Of a stretch of 64,000 nt of DNA, positions 55,943-64,000 are shown piece after piece. The stretch is from NCBI RefSeq assembly GCF_000332335.1, contig NZ_KB235948.1, forward strand, positions 2,245,878-2,309,877, read 5' to 3'. Position numbers and translations under genes: made by a program. The number at the start of each line of letters is the position of its first letter. Position 1 is the stretch's first letter. The notes beneath the pieces are model-generated. The model was not told the DNA's origin, ran no database searches, and saw only the letters and a list, made by a program, of their open reading frames with translations. Source of the stretch: Kamptonema formosum PCC 10802 (GTDB taxonomy: Bacteria; Cyanobacteriota; Cyanobacteriia; Cyanobacteriales; Oscillatoriaceae).

Positions 55943-57748
55943 CTACAGGTTGCGGGACTGGAACTGGACTTCTGGATAGGCAGCGGAAGCGCCGGCGAGC
56001 AGAGGCTCGCTCTGGTTCTTGAGATATTTGTCGAAGAACGCCACCGTATAGGCATCTATAATATCGTGGGCTCGCGTTCCCTCAATCGGCCCACTATCAG
56101 TCAAGCCGAGATTGCTGACCGTGCCGGTTGAGCCGAGCTGCTCGGGCGAATAGAGCGAAATCAGCGGCAATAGCAGGGAGCGGTCGGAAAAATCGGAGTG
56201 TTCCGTGCCGGCAATTGTAACATTATAACCGGCACTGGTCAGCTTTTGATAAACCGCTTGCCGCTGTTCGAGCTGCCCGACGGTTTGGCCCACCGGCGTA
56301 TCGTTGTATGTCTGTCCAGCATTCATCAGCATAAATGGCTTGGTGATGGGCGTTTGAGTCAGGGCAGACGACAGGATCGGGCCATCCATACTGATCCCGG
56401 CTTGCAGGCGGGGGTCAAGCTCCATCGCTGCGGTGGTGGTGACGCCGCCGAAAGACTGGCCAAACATGCCAACCCGACTCAAGTCCATGCGCCCGGCAAG
56501 CAGTCCTTTCGGGTCGCTAGCGTTGAGAGCGGTGAGCTGGTTGAGGACGAAGCTGGTATCTGCAGCTGTGATTCCCACGATTTGAGCGAGGGCGGTTGGG
56601 AACTCTTGAAGATTCGCCGGCACGAAACTGGAGGCGAAGGGCACGACTCGCCCATCGGAAAGTGCGTTGATGCCAGAAACGCCGGTGTGATTGATGCCAG
56701 CGACGATATAGCCGTGACTGGCGAGTTCTTCGATCTGAGCGGTATAGGACTCGGGCAAGGCACCCAGTCCGTGAGAGAACAGCACAACCGGATAGCTCGC
56801 TTGAGCGGATGAAACGTCAGCGGCGGGAATGACATTCTGGCCGATCTCGCTGTAGAAATCAGATGGCAAGCCCTGAGCGCTCGCCACCAGCGGGCCCAAG
56901 TTGTCCAGGTAAGGCGGAACCTGCCCTAGGGCCAGCGGATTTGACTGGCCAGGATACCAAATCTTAACCGTGACCGTCCGTTTGTCGTTTGGATCTGGGG
57001 TGAAGATTTCGTCGCGGGAGGTGTCGGTAAATTCGTAGGAAGTGGTGCCCACTCCAAAGGAGCCGGTGGGATCTGGCAGGGGGAAGGAGGAGACAGTTTC
57101 TCTTTCTTCTTTGTAGCCAAACTCTGCGAAGTGTTCAATCGCCCCCCCGTCGAAAGCGCCGGCGCTTATGGCGCTGGCTACATCCGGATACCGCTGCAGG
57201 TAAAAACTGGTGTTGAACTGGGGGCTGGGGTTGCGCTTTTCATCAGTGCCGTACTCGACGAAGTGCTCAAAGCCCGTGAGTTCGTCTCTGCCAACAGCGG
57301 CGGCGACATCGGGATACTGCTGCAGGTAATAGCTGGTATCGAACGCGCCGGAAGGGTCGCGCCCCTCACTGTCCCCATATTCGACAAAGTGTTCGTACTC
57401 CCCTGTGAATTCGTCTCTGGACACAGCGGCGGCAACGTCTGGGTTTTTCAGCGCATACCAGGTGGGATTGAACAGGGGGTTGGGGTTGCGACCTTCAAAC
57501 TGACCGAAGTCCAGGAAGTGATCGAAGGCGGTGGTGTCAAAGTTGCGCACAACAGCGGCAACATCTGGATTCTCTTGCAGGTAGTAGCTGCTGTCGAAGT
57601 AGGCGCTGGGGTTGCGCCCTTCGACGATGCCATATATATTGAAATGTTCTAACCCGTTTTTAAATTGGCCGGCGGCAACAGCACTGGCCACATCGGGGTT
57701 CTGGGCGAGATAAAAGTTTTCGTCAAATAGGCTGCTGGCGTCTAGCAT
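55943..57748 (-). CDS. Alpha/beta hydrolase (PAF-acetylhydrolase/dienelactone-hydrolase-like) with N-terminal surface repeats
   Basis: A 601-residue hydrolase. Residues 1-215 are five copies of the FDxxYYLQxxPDVAxAV…EHFxxxGxxExR repeat also found in the S8 peptidase at 49581. The C-terminal alpha/beta-hydrolase fold has YPVVLFSHGLGALPESY, the nucleophile elbow VGMFGQSFGG (Ser), an Asp in GISMDGP and a His in TEHSDF. It resembles platelet-activating-factor acetylhydrolase isoform II-type enzymes, which cleave short acyl chains. Substrate unknown. No signal peptide, as for the protease. Confidence 0.87.
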   Translation of the reverse strand: MLDASSLFDENFYLAQNPDVASAVAAGQFKNGLEHFNIYGIVEGRNPSAYFDSSYYLQENPDVAAVVRNFDTTAFDHFLDFGQFEGRNPNPLFNPTWYALKNPDVAAAVSRDEFTGEYEHFVEYGDSEGRDPSGAFDTSYYLQQYPDVAAAVGRDELTGFEHFVEYGTDEKRNPSPQFNTSFYLQRYPDVASAISAGAFDGGAIEHFAEFGYKEERETVSSFPLPDPTGSFGVGTTSYEFTDTSRDEIFTPDPNDKRTVTVKIWYPGQSNPLALGQVPPYLDNLGPLVASAQGLPSDFYSEIGQNVIPAADVSSAQASYPVVLFSHGLGALPESYTAQIEELASHGYIVAGINHTGVSGINALSDGRVVPFASSFVPANLQEFPTALAQIVGITAADTSFVLNQLTALNASDPKGLLAGRMDLSRVGMFGQSFGGVTTTAAMELDPRLQAGISMDGPILSSALTQTPITKPFMLMNAGQTYNDTPVGQTVGQLEQRQAVYQKLTSAGYNVTIAGTEHSDFSDRSLLLPLISLYSPEQLGSTGTVSNLGLTDSGPIEGTRAHDIIDAYTVAFFDKYLKNQSEPLLAGASAAYPEVQFQSRNL

Positions 57749-57846
57749 ATTTTAAAGTTGGGGTTGACTGTTAAGCTGGTTTAGAGATCACAATAGCGCT
57801 TGGCGGTCTTTTGGGGTGCAGCCGCGCCAATAACTAGGTAAGGAAG

Positions 57847-58941
57847 ATGTGGCGGCTTGATTTCCGGAAATTTTTACAGCAGGTCCTGCGAGCTGGCTCG
57901 CGCCTCAAGCCTTTTCTGCGGTGGGCGATTCTCGGCGGGACGCTGTTTTTTCTTGGCAAAACCCTTAAGGATTGCGCAGCGGAAGTGGCGGCTGTCCGCA
58001 TGGAGGCTGCCGGCTGGCTCACCCTGGCCCTGGCTTTTTTGCTGACGCTGCTGGCCCACCTTTGGGCGGCTCGCGTCTGGGCGGGGATTGTCCGCTCGTT
58101 CAGCCCGCCGGTGCCGGTGCCTCTGGCTGTGCGGGTTTACCTGAAAACGAATATCGCCAAGTATTTGCCAGGAAATGTCTGGCACTTTTATGGCCGCATT
58201 TTGGCGGTGACGGCTGCCGGTGTCTCCCCTGGAATGGCGGCGCTGAGCGTGCTGCTCGAGCCGGTGCTGATGGCCGCTGACGCTCTCCTGATTGCTTTAA
58301 CCGGCAATTTGATAGCAGCAAATGGCCACTCTCATGGACTGGCGTCCGCCGCTGCGGTTCCCACCGGCTCTCTGGCATTGCTGCTTTTGGCGGTGGTGGC
58401 GGGGATTCATCCCAGGATTTTGAATCCTGTGATGCAATTTCTCGTCCGCCTGAAGGGTAAGGCGATTGCGGCGGCGACAGCCCGCCAACCCGCTTTTAAA
58501 CAAAGGGAACAATCGGAAATAGAAATTGCTGCGGATGTGGGAGAGTCTTATGGTGGGGAGTGTACCAGTTCTGGCAGTGATAAATCTTTCCGAATTGAGC
58601 GCTATCCGTTTTGGCCGGCGATGGGAGAGTTGGGCTTTTTGGGATTGCGGGGTGCGGGGTTTGTGCTGGCCTTGCAAGCGGTCGCGCCGGTGAGTCCCGC
58701 CAAGCTGCCGGTGGTGTTGGGCGCTTTTAGCTGGGCGTGGCTGCTGGGTTTGGTTGTGCCGGGCGCACCGGGAGGAATTGGGGTGTTTGAAGCGACGGTG
58801 ACGGTGTTGCTAGATGGCCACTTTGGGGCCGGCACGATTTTAATTGCCGCTGCCTTTTACCGGCTGGTGAGCGTGCTGGCTGAGGCTGCCGGTGCGCTTC
58901 TGGCTTGCTGGGATCTGCGGCACCGCACAACCGGGGGGTGA
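57847..58941 (+). CDS. UPF0104/LPG-synthase-like flippase-domain membrane protein
   Basis: A 364-residue integral membrane protein with about eight hydrophobic segments. VYLKTNIAKYLPGNVWHFYG near 99-118 and GLVVPGAPGGIGVFEATVTV near 302-321 are the two conserved blocks of the UPF0104 family, related to the membrane domain of lysylphosphatidylglycerol synthase (MprF) but without the synthase domain. A lipid- or polyprenol-flipping role is inference. It is divergent from the hydrolase gene. Confidence 0.82.
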   Translation: MWRLDFRKFLQQVLRAGSRLKPFLRWAILGGTLFFLGKTLKDCAAEVAAVRMEAAGWLTLALAFLLTLLAHLWAARVWAGIVRSFSPPVPVPLAVRVYLKTNIAKYLPGNVWHFYGRILAVTAAGVSPGMAALSVLLEPVLMAADALLIALTGNLIAANGHSHGLASAAAVPTGSLALLLLAVVAGIHPRILNPVMQFLVRLKGKAIAAATARQPAFKQREQSEIEIAADVGESYGGECTSSGSDKSFRIERYPFWPAMGELGFLGLRGAGFVLALQAVAPVSPAKLPVVLGAFSWAWLLGLVVPGAPGGIGVFEATVTVLLDGHFGAGTILIAAAFYRLVSVLAEAAGALLACWDLRHRTTGG

Positions 58942-58970
58942 AGCGGCAACGGGCTTTCCCCCGGCGCAAT

Positions 58971-60392
58971 TTACCTGTCAGCGCTGTCGTCTGGCTCGCC
59001 GGCCAACTCGTCTAGCTCCGTTTCCCCAGCGTCCTCTGCGGGAGGCAGCCGGTCGGAGTCCGCTCCCCCACGCTCCTTGAGGTTCAATCTCTGTTGGGAG
59101 AAAATTCGATAGCTGTCCAAATCGATTGTGGGGGAACCCTTGCCACTCTGATTTTTGACGGCTATTAAATTGTAACGCATATTTTCATCATAGATGACGA
59201 AGGTTATCTTTAAGATTTCCAGAAAGTTTACCACCCACTTGCATTCTTCTTCCGGGTAATCGACGTAATACTCGATCAGCTTAGCCAGACAGGTTTCCAG
59301 GTGAGTGCGCACCGGCTTGCAGAGCAGGGTAATCTTGAGCAGCATAATCACCAGAGTCAGGGCGTGCCCTTGAGAGACGAGCAAAATAAAAAGTTGGGAA
59401 GGGCTTTTGTGGTCTTCCGTCGTTAAAACTTCAATCACTCGCTTGCACGTCCTTAACAGCAGGGCGTCGGTCAAAGGCTTGCCGTCATGGCTTTGATAGA
59501 GATTTTTTAGGTGTTTTGAGAGCAGGGTATTAATTAGCAACACAATGTCCCGATTCTCTAGGGAATAAATTAAGTATTTTTGCAGGCCGATCTTGAAATC
59601 TGCGTAAAGGATTCCTTTCGTTTGTTCGAGAAAAATGTTGGCAATATTTTTATAGCTAAATTGGCCACGTTTTGCCATAACCATCTCGATCAGCTTCAGG
59701 ACTTTATCCCCCAAGATGGTCGGATTTTTGTCAGGTTCGCCCTGACGTTCGTATGCTGAGCGAAGGCGAGCCGTATACATAGCCAGCTCGAATTTAAACC
59801 GCTCTCTCAGTTGCTGGGCTTGGATTCGGGCGGCTTCTCGCTGTTCCGGGGAATTGTTCATATTCACGTACTGGGGCACCAGCAGATAAGAAGCGTAGCG
59901 CTCACTCCAGTGACGTTGCTCCCGCTCTTCGTATCTGGCAAGAAATAGCTTAAGCTCCTCGTAATCTTTGCTGTTTCGGAAGTTTTTCAGCCAGTCCCTC
60001 AGGCGGTTTATACTCATCGATAAAGTTTCTTCCTCAAGGGCTGGGTCGCAAAATAGCTCTATTAAGTTTTGGATAGCTTCCGGGTGCCGGCGCGTCGTCC
60101 AGTTGTTAATCAGAATATAGCAGCACCGCTTAAGCGTATTCCTAAATTCACCTTCATCGTTGGATAAGATTAGTTCATATAAAGCGGATATGGCCTCATT
60201 CTTATCCCGGCATAAAAGGTGTAAAAATAGATTCCTAAAGTCCTGCAGGACTTGCTCGGCTGGGTAGATTTTGACGAGCTCTATGCAAAGGCAGTAGAGT
60301 CGCTCCTGAGCCTGTTGAAGCAGCTTTTTTTGCTCCTTGATTTGAAAATAAGTATTAGTCTGAATGTCAGTTTTTTCCAGATTGGTGGACAT
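58971..60392 (-). CDS. Conserved protein of unknown function, helical repeats
   Basis: A 473-residue soluble, strongly helical protein. It begins MSTNLEKTDIQTNTYFQIKE, then a long helix-rich region without known motif (IQNLIELFCDPALEEETLSM, LILSNDEGEFRNTLKRC). The last 40 residues are acidic and probably disordered. The architecture suggests a TPR- or HEAT-like helical fold, but I cannot assign repeats. I do not recognise the family. It is convergent with the UPF0104 gene. Confidence 0.75.
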   Translation of the reverse strand: MSTNLEKTDIQTNTYFQIKEQKKLLQQAQERLYCLCIELVKIYPAEQVLQDFRNLFLHLLCRDKNEAISALYELILSNDEGEFRNTLKRCCYILINNWTTRRHPEAIQNLIELFCDPALEEETLSMSINRLRDWLKNFRNSKDYEELKLFLARYEEREQRHWSERYASYLLVPQYVNMNNSPEQREAARIQAQQLRERFKFELAMYTARLRSAYERQGEPDKNPTILGDKVLKLIEMVMAKRGQFSYKNIANIFLEQTKGILYADFKIGLQKYLIYSLENRDIVLLINTLLSKHLKNLYQSHDGKPLTDALLLRTCKRVIEVLTTEDHKSPSQLFILLVSQGHALTLVIMLLKITLLCKPVRTHLETCLAKLIEYYVDYPEEECKWVVNFLEILKITFVIYDENMRYNLIAVKNQSGKGSPTIDLDSYRIFSQQRLNLKERGGADSDRLPPAEDAGETELDELAGEPDDSADR

Positions 60393-61053
60393 CCGTAGAT
60401 CCTCCCCTGACTGTTGAATGTCTCAGGACTGTCTAGTGCGGGCGGCTTAACAAGTTTTGCCGCCAACTTCCGGAGGGCCTTTGTGCCTGCGGTACGAGTA
60501 AAGTTAACGGCAGTAGGTAGAAATGCGCTCGCAGTTTTGCCAGCTCTATATTACGCGAGGGGCCGGCAGAGAAAAGCCGCCCTCGGGCATACATCACCTC
60601 AATGTGCAACCTATCTCGTTCAAATAGCGCTCCTCCTTTGGTGCGAGCGGTGAATTTAGTCTGCGGTCGGAGTGGCGAGCGCAGCTGCTAGCTCGCTGGT
60701 GTCGGGTGGGCTAGCTTGCCGCCTCGAGTGGGTGCGACGCCAGAACCTTGATTCGCCAGGGGTTTCCCCTGAAGTCAATCCGACGAACGCTGCTGGACTT
60801 TGGCGCTCGACCCTGCGCGCAGCGCCGGCATCTCTCTACTTTAATGATAGGCGCTGTTTCGGCTTGCCGCCGGCGCTCGAAGGCTGCCAGAAGATGTGAC
60901 AGTCTCGCGCGAGAGAGGGTGACAGGAATCACTCAGACGCTCGGGAGCACCTCCGCTCCAGGGACGAGTGCCAGTGGGGGAGAGAAATCGGGGTTCTTTG
61001 GGCAGGGCAAAGAAACCCGGTTTCTTAAGCTCGGGGGTAAAAAAAGTGGGATT
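60393..61053. other. Gene-free stretch
   Basis: No supported gene. A copy of AAGAAACCCGGTTTCTT lies at 61011-61027. Short minus-strand frames around 60711-60932 have no homology that I recognise. Confidence 0.4.
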
Positions 61054-61794
61054 CTACCAAAACATCACTAAATCTCGCTGTTCCCACAGCATAAAGACGG
61101 CGGCAATCACCATCATGCCAAGGACAAGCTGGCGAAACTGCACGTCGCTGATCTTGTGGAGAAGGTGCTGCGCCCCCCAGTTCGCCGGTGCCGCCGCCAG
61201 CCCGATCGCCAAACCGTAACCTAGGGATTGCGGCGTTAAGGCACCAAAGGCAGCGTAAGTTACCATTTTGACAATGTGAATAACTGTGACACTGGTGGCT
61301 TTTGTGGCAATCATCTCTTCTTTGAGCAAGCCATAATTCAGGTAAAGCGGGTTCATCGCCGGCCCGCTACTGCCGATCAGTCCAGAAACAAAGGCAAACA
61401 GGAAACCGGCGGGTAAGAACTGCCACGCCTTGGCGGTAAAGGTGCGCTCTTTTTTGCCAAACCCGAAACTAAAAACTGCCACCAACAGGAACACGGCAAT
61501 CAGCAACTCCAGCCATTCCAGGTGGATTTTGGTGAAGGCATAAGCCCCTAGCACAGCGCCGGTGAGGGCTCCGGGCAAGAACCACAGGGTGACTGGCCAG
61601 TTGATGTGCCGCCAAAACATAAAGATGCGCTGGGAATTCCCCAGCAGCATGCCGGTGGTGATCGCCGGCGCTACCGCTGCAGGGCCCAGCAGGAAATTCA
61701 CCAGCGGAACCAATACCAGAGGAGAGCCTCCGCCCGCTAGGGTGCTGATGAACCAGGCAACGAAACTGACCAGGGTCAGGGAAACAATGGGCAT
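61054..61794 (-). CDS. TSUP (TauE/SafE) family transporter, third copy
   Basis: A 246-residue membrane protein of the sulfite exporter TauE/SafE family. The N-terminal FISTLAGGGSPLVLVPLVNF and the C-terminal half FVSGLIGSSGPAMNPLYLN carry the two family Gly-rich blocks. It belongs to a subgroup different from those at 18993 and 21829. It is divergent from the aminotransferase gene with 207 bases between. Substrate unknown. Confidence 0.88.
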   Translation of the reverse strand: MPIVSLTLVSFVAWFISTLAGGGSPLVLVPLVNFLLGPAAVAPAITTGMLLGNSQRIFMFWRHINWPVTLWFLPGALTGAVLGAYAFTKIHLEWLELLIAVFLLVAVFSFGFGKKERTFTAKAWQFLPAGFLFAFVSGLIGSSGPAMNPLYLNYGLLKEEMIATKATSVTVIHIVKMVTYAAFGALTPQSLGYGLAIGLAAAPANWGAQHLLHKISDVQFRQLVLGMMVIAAVFMLWEQRDLVMFW

Positions 61795-62001
61795 AGCCGG
61801 GTGGGGTACTAAAGGCTAAATCTCTGTTAATTGTGGCATTCTGGCAGCAAGCTTGCTGCCCACAAGGAACAGGGCGCAAGCAACGGCAGAGGGGAAACCC
61901 TCTACCCCCTCGCGCCGCCCTTGAATGCCGCCTTCGTGTCTGCTCTCCTCCGGCTCCGTCTGAGATAATCACAAGAAATTAACCGTTCGTGGTGTAAGCG
62001 C

Positions 62002-63174
62002 GTGAATAACATACCCCCTCTTGACTTGGCGCAACAGTACCAAACCATCAGTGAAGAAGTGAGTCAGGCGGTTTTGGAGGTACTCGCCTCTGGGCGTTAC
62101 ATCGGCGGTCCTCCGGTGCTCGGCTTTGAGCGGCAGTTTGCCGCCTATCTCGGTGTTGAGGAATGTGTGGCGTGCAACTCTGGCACAGACGCCCTCTATC
62201 TGGCCCTGCGGGCTCTGAAAATTGGCCCCTCAGATGAGGTGATTACCACCCCGTTCACTTTTATAGCCACTGCTGAGGCAATCGCTCTTGTGGGCGCAAG
62301 GCCGGTTTTTGTTGATATTGACCCGCTAACGTACAATCTCGACCTCAACCTGCTGCCGGCGGCGATTACCGGCAAAACTCGGGCGATCCTGCCGGTGCAC
62401 CTTTTTGGCCTGCCGGTGGATATGACCGGCGTGATGGCCATTGCCGAGTCTCGCGGTTTGGCTGTGATTGAGGACTGCGCCCAGGCGACAGGCGCTGAGT
62501 GGGCGGGGCGAAAGGCCGGCAGCATTGGCCATGCCGGCTGCTTCAGTTTCTTCCCCACCAAGAATCTTGGGGCGTGCGGGGATGGCGGCGCGGTCACCAC
62601 GAACGATCCGGCACTGGCACAGGCCATTCGCACCCTCAAGGAACATGGCTCCAGCAGACGCTACTATCACGAAGAAACCGGCATCAACAGCCGCTTGGAC
62701 GCGGTGCAAGCCGCCATTCTCCAAGTTAAACTCCCCTATCTCGATACCTGGAATGACTTGCGCCGGCAGGTTGCGGCGCGCTACCGCCAGTTGCTCGCCC
62801 CCCTTGCGGATATCATTCTCCCCCAAGAACCCCCCGGAGGTAGAAGCGTCTGGAATCAGTACACCATCCGCCTGCTGGGCAACCGGCTCGATCGGGCCTC
62901 TCACTCAACACCTGGCTCCTATCGCGACCTTGTGCGCAACCGGCTGCTCGATCGCGGCACCGGCTCGATGGTCTACTATCCCCTGCCTTTGCACTTGCAG
63001 CCGGTCTACGCCGGTTTGGGCTATCAAGCCGGCGATCTGCCGGTTGCTGAGCGAGTCGCTGCCGAGGTGCTCTCCTTGCCGATCTTCCCCGAACTCTCAC
63101 CGGAGCAGCAGGCTCAGGTGGTCTGCACTCTGAAAGATTGCTTGGCTGTGCCGGCCCCTCTCACCTCCGGTTGA
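62002..63174 (+). CDS. DegT/DnrJ/EryC1/StrS-family PLP aminotransferase
   Basis: A 390-residue sugar aminotransferase type enzyme. It uses PLP and Glu to aminate a nucleotide-linked keto sugar for surface polysaccharide or glycan synthesis. The start is a GTG at 62002 (MNNIPPLDLAQQYQTI). Family features: CNSGTDALYLALRAL near 58-72, TPFTFIATAEAI, VIEDCAQATGA (Asp158) and FSFFPTKNLGACGDGG with the PLP Lys187; NQYTIR near 288. No other glycan genes are seen in the window. Confidence 0.9.
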   Translation: MNNIPPLDLAQQYQTISEEVSQAVLEVLASGRYIGGPPVLGFERQFAAYLGVEECVACNSGTDALYLALRALKIGPSDEVITTPFTFIATAEAIALVGARPVFVDIDPLTYNLDLNLLPAAITGKTRAILPVHLFGLPVDMTGVMAIAESRGLAVIEDCAQATGAEWAGRKAGSIGHAGCFSFFPTKNLGACGDGGAVTTNDPALAQAIRTLKEHGSSRRYYHEETGINSRLDAVQAAILQVKLPYLDTWNDLRRQVAARYRQLLAPLADIILPQEPPGGRSVWNQYTIRLLGNRLDRASHSTPGSYRDLVRNRLLDRGTGSMVYYPLPLHLQPVYAGLGYQAGDLPVAERVAAEVLSLPIFPELSPEQQAQVVCTLKDCLAVPAPLTSG

Positions 63175-63559
63175 TTTCCCCCGCTGGCGATTGATATCCA
63201 ATCGGGTTAATTCCCCCTCCTTAATTTCGCGCCGGAGTTCCGCGATATGCCCCGGCAAACCTGCCAGAAACCAGGGATCTTCAAGAAATCTGGTTTCTAT
63301 ATTTTCTCGTTTTCACTTAGTAGTAGGTATAGGGACAGGCGAGACGCCTGTCCTACGTCTTAACCTAAGGTTCTCTCGTTCCCCGCCTCAGGCTGGGAAC
63401 GCAATCTGCCGGCTCCGCCGACTTTCAGCGGAAAAGCAGGTTAAAAGCCTAACAGCTTAAATGTCTTTGGCAGCGCCCGCAGAGCCAACGCACCCTACTG
63501 AATCTAAAAAATCTTATAACTTCAGGAATAAAGCGAAACAAACAGATAGGAAGTAGAGG
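63175..63559. repeat. Intergenic region with MITE remnant and short repeats
   Basis: AGAAACCAGGGATCTTCAAG is a degenerate REP; GGACAGGCGAGACGCCTGTCC at 63331-63351 and TTAACCTAAGG match the MITE core and end. CTCGTTCCCCGCC…GGCTGGGAACG at 63374-63401 resembles the two-palindrome repeat. No gene. Confidence 0.6.
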
Positions 63560-64000
63560 CTACTTGCCTTCGGCGAGAGTGAAGTAGAACGTCGCACCTG
63601 CGCCCACCTCAGCTTCCGCCCAAATTCGCCCGCCGTGCCGGTGAATGATGCGCTCTACCGTCGCCAAACCAATGCCGGTGCCGTCAAATTCTTCTTTTTT
63701 GTGCAGGCGGCGGAAGGCAACAAACAGCTGGCCGGCGCTCTCCATATCAAAGCCGGCACCGGTGTCGCGCACGAAATACACCGTTTCCCCCCGCTCCTGA
63801 GTCACCCCGAAACTAATGCGGGCGACCGGCTTTTTTCCGGTATACTTCCAGGCATTCCCCAGCAGATTTTCCAGTGCGATTTGCAGCAGGCACTCATCCC
63901 CCGCCGCCGCCACACCGGCAGAGATGTCGATCTCCACCTGACGTTCTGGCTGCGCCTGCTGCAGTTGCTGAGCAATTTTTTGCGCCAGCTGGCTTAAATC
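63560..64000 (-). CDS. Histidine kinase, C-terminal part (5' end beyond right edge)
   Basis: About 146 C-terminal residues of a sensor kinase, open through base 64000. It shows the ATP-binding HATPase fold: N box ENLLGNAWKYT, G1 box VRDTGAGFD, F region LFVAFRRLH and G2 box GTGIGLATV, then a typical end (GGRIWAEAEVGAGATFYFTL). The start, His box and sensor domains are outside the window. The type resembles bacteriophytochrome- or PAS-linked hybrid-free kinases, but no sensor can be named. Confidence 0.9.
   Translation of the reverse strand, partial: DLSQLAQKIAQQLQQAQPERQVEIDISAGVAAAGDECLLQIALENLLGNAWKYTGKKPVARISFGVTQERGETVYFVRDTGAGFDMESAGQLFVAFRRLHKKEEFDGTGIGLATVERIIHRHGGRIWAEAEVGAGATFYFTLAEGK

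Noticed and set aside
60711-60932. 73-residue minus-strand frame
   Set aside because: No homology recognised and no start signal; it lies in a gene-free stretch.

Overview
The window is cyanobacterial, most likely from a filamentous non-heterocystous lineage (Oscillatoria/Microcoleus-like; inference). Support comes from the ATP synthase beta-epsilon pair standing alone (the cyanobacterial atpB-atpE arrangement), a CP12 Calvin-cycle regulator, a HetZ-related protein, a CruA/CruP-like lycopene cyclase homologue, HIP1 octamers (GCGATCGC, e.g. near 18807, 35642, 38495, 49938), a cyanobacterial PEP-CTERM protein, haemagglutinin-type exoproteins and very dense short repeats.

Layout. 0-6.6 kb: three tandem minus-strand two-partner-secretion exoproteins; the first runs off the left edge. 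7-16.9 kb: ADP-ribosylglycohydrolase, PEP-CTERM protein, atpD-atpC, two conserved cyanobacterial proteins, cp12, a FIST sensor protein flanked by two copies of a paired-hairpin sequence, and a CheC-like phosphatase. 17-22.6 kb: minus-strand transporters (CadD-like, TSUP plus DUF1634, a dead CadD copy, a second TSUP); the intact CadD gene lies between 33-bp inverted repeats. 22.6-26 kb: clustered copies of a 163-bp MITE-like element and a PAP2 phosphatase. 26-41 kb: mostly housekeeping or unknown genes (phosphoesterase, coiled-coil protein, CruA/CruP-like flavoprotein, M23 peptidase, PAP2, HGSNAT-like acyltransferase, PHP protein, HetZ-related protein).

42-47 kb is a decayed accessory island. 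It has two toxin-antitoxin modules (UPF0175/DUF3368 and a RelE-like pair), a STAND NTPase broken by one stop codon, a CHAT-protease remnant and two sigma-70-type promoters that now lead only into remnants of a TPR/CHAT leader peptide. 47-64 kb: YrdC-type tRNA-modification protein, LarC, a subtilisin and an alpha/beta hydrolase sharing the same N-terminal surface repeat, a lipoprotein gene split by an IS607-type transposon, a UPF0104 membrane protein, another TSUP exporter, a DegT/DnrJ aminotransferase and the 3' end of a histidine kinase at the right edge.

The most interesting material is mostly non-coding: the paired hairpins around the FIST gene, the CadD gene in transposon-like ends, the composite MITE family, small palindromes inserted in frame into the overlapping tnpA/tnpB genes, and the degraded CHAT/STAND/TA island. 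No rRNA, tRNA or CRISPR array was found.
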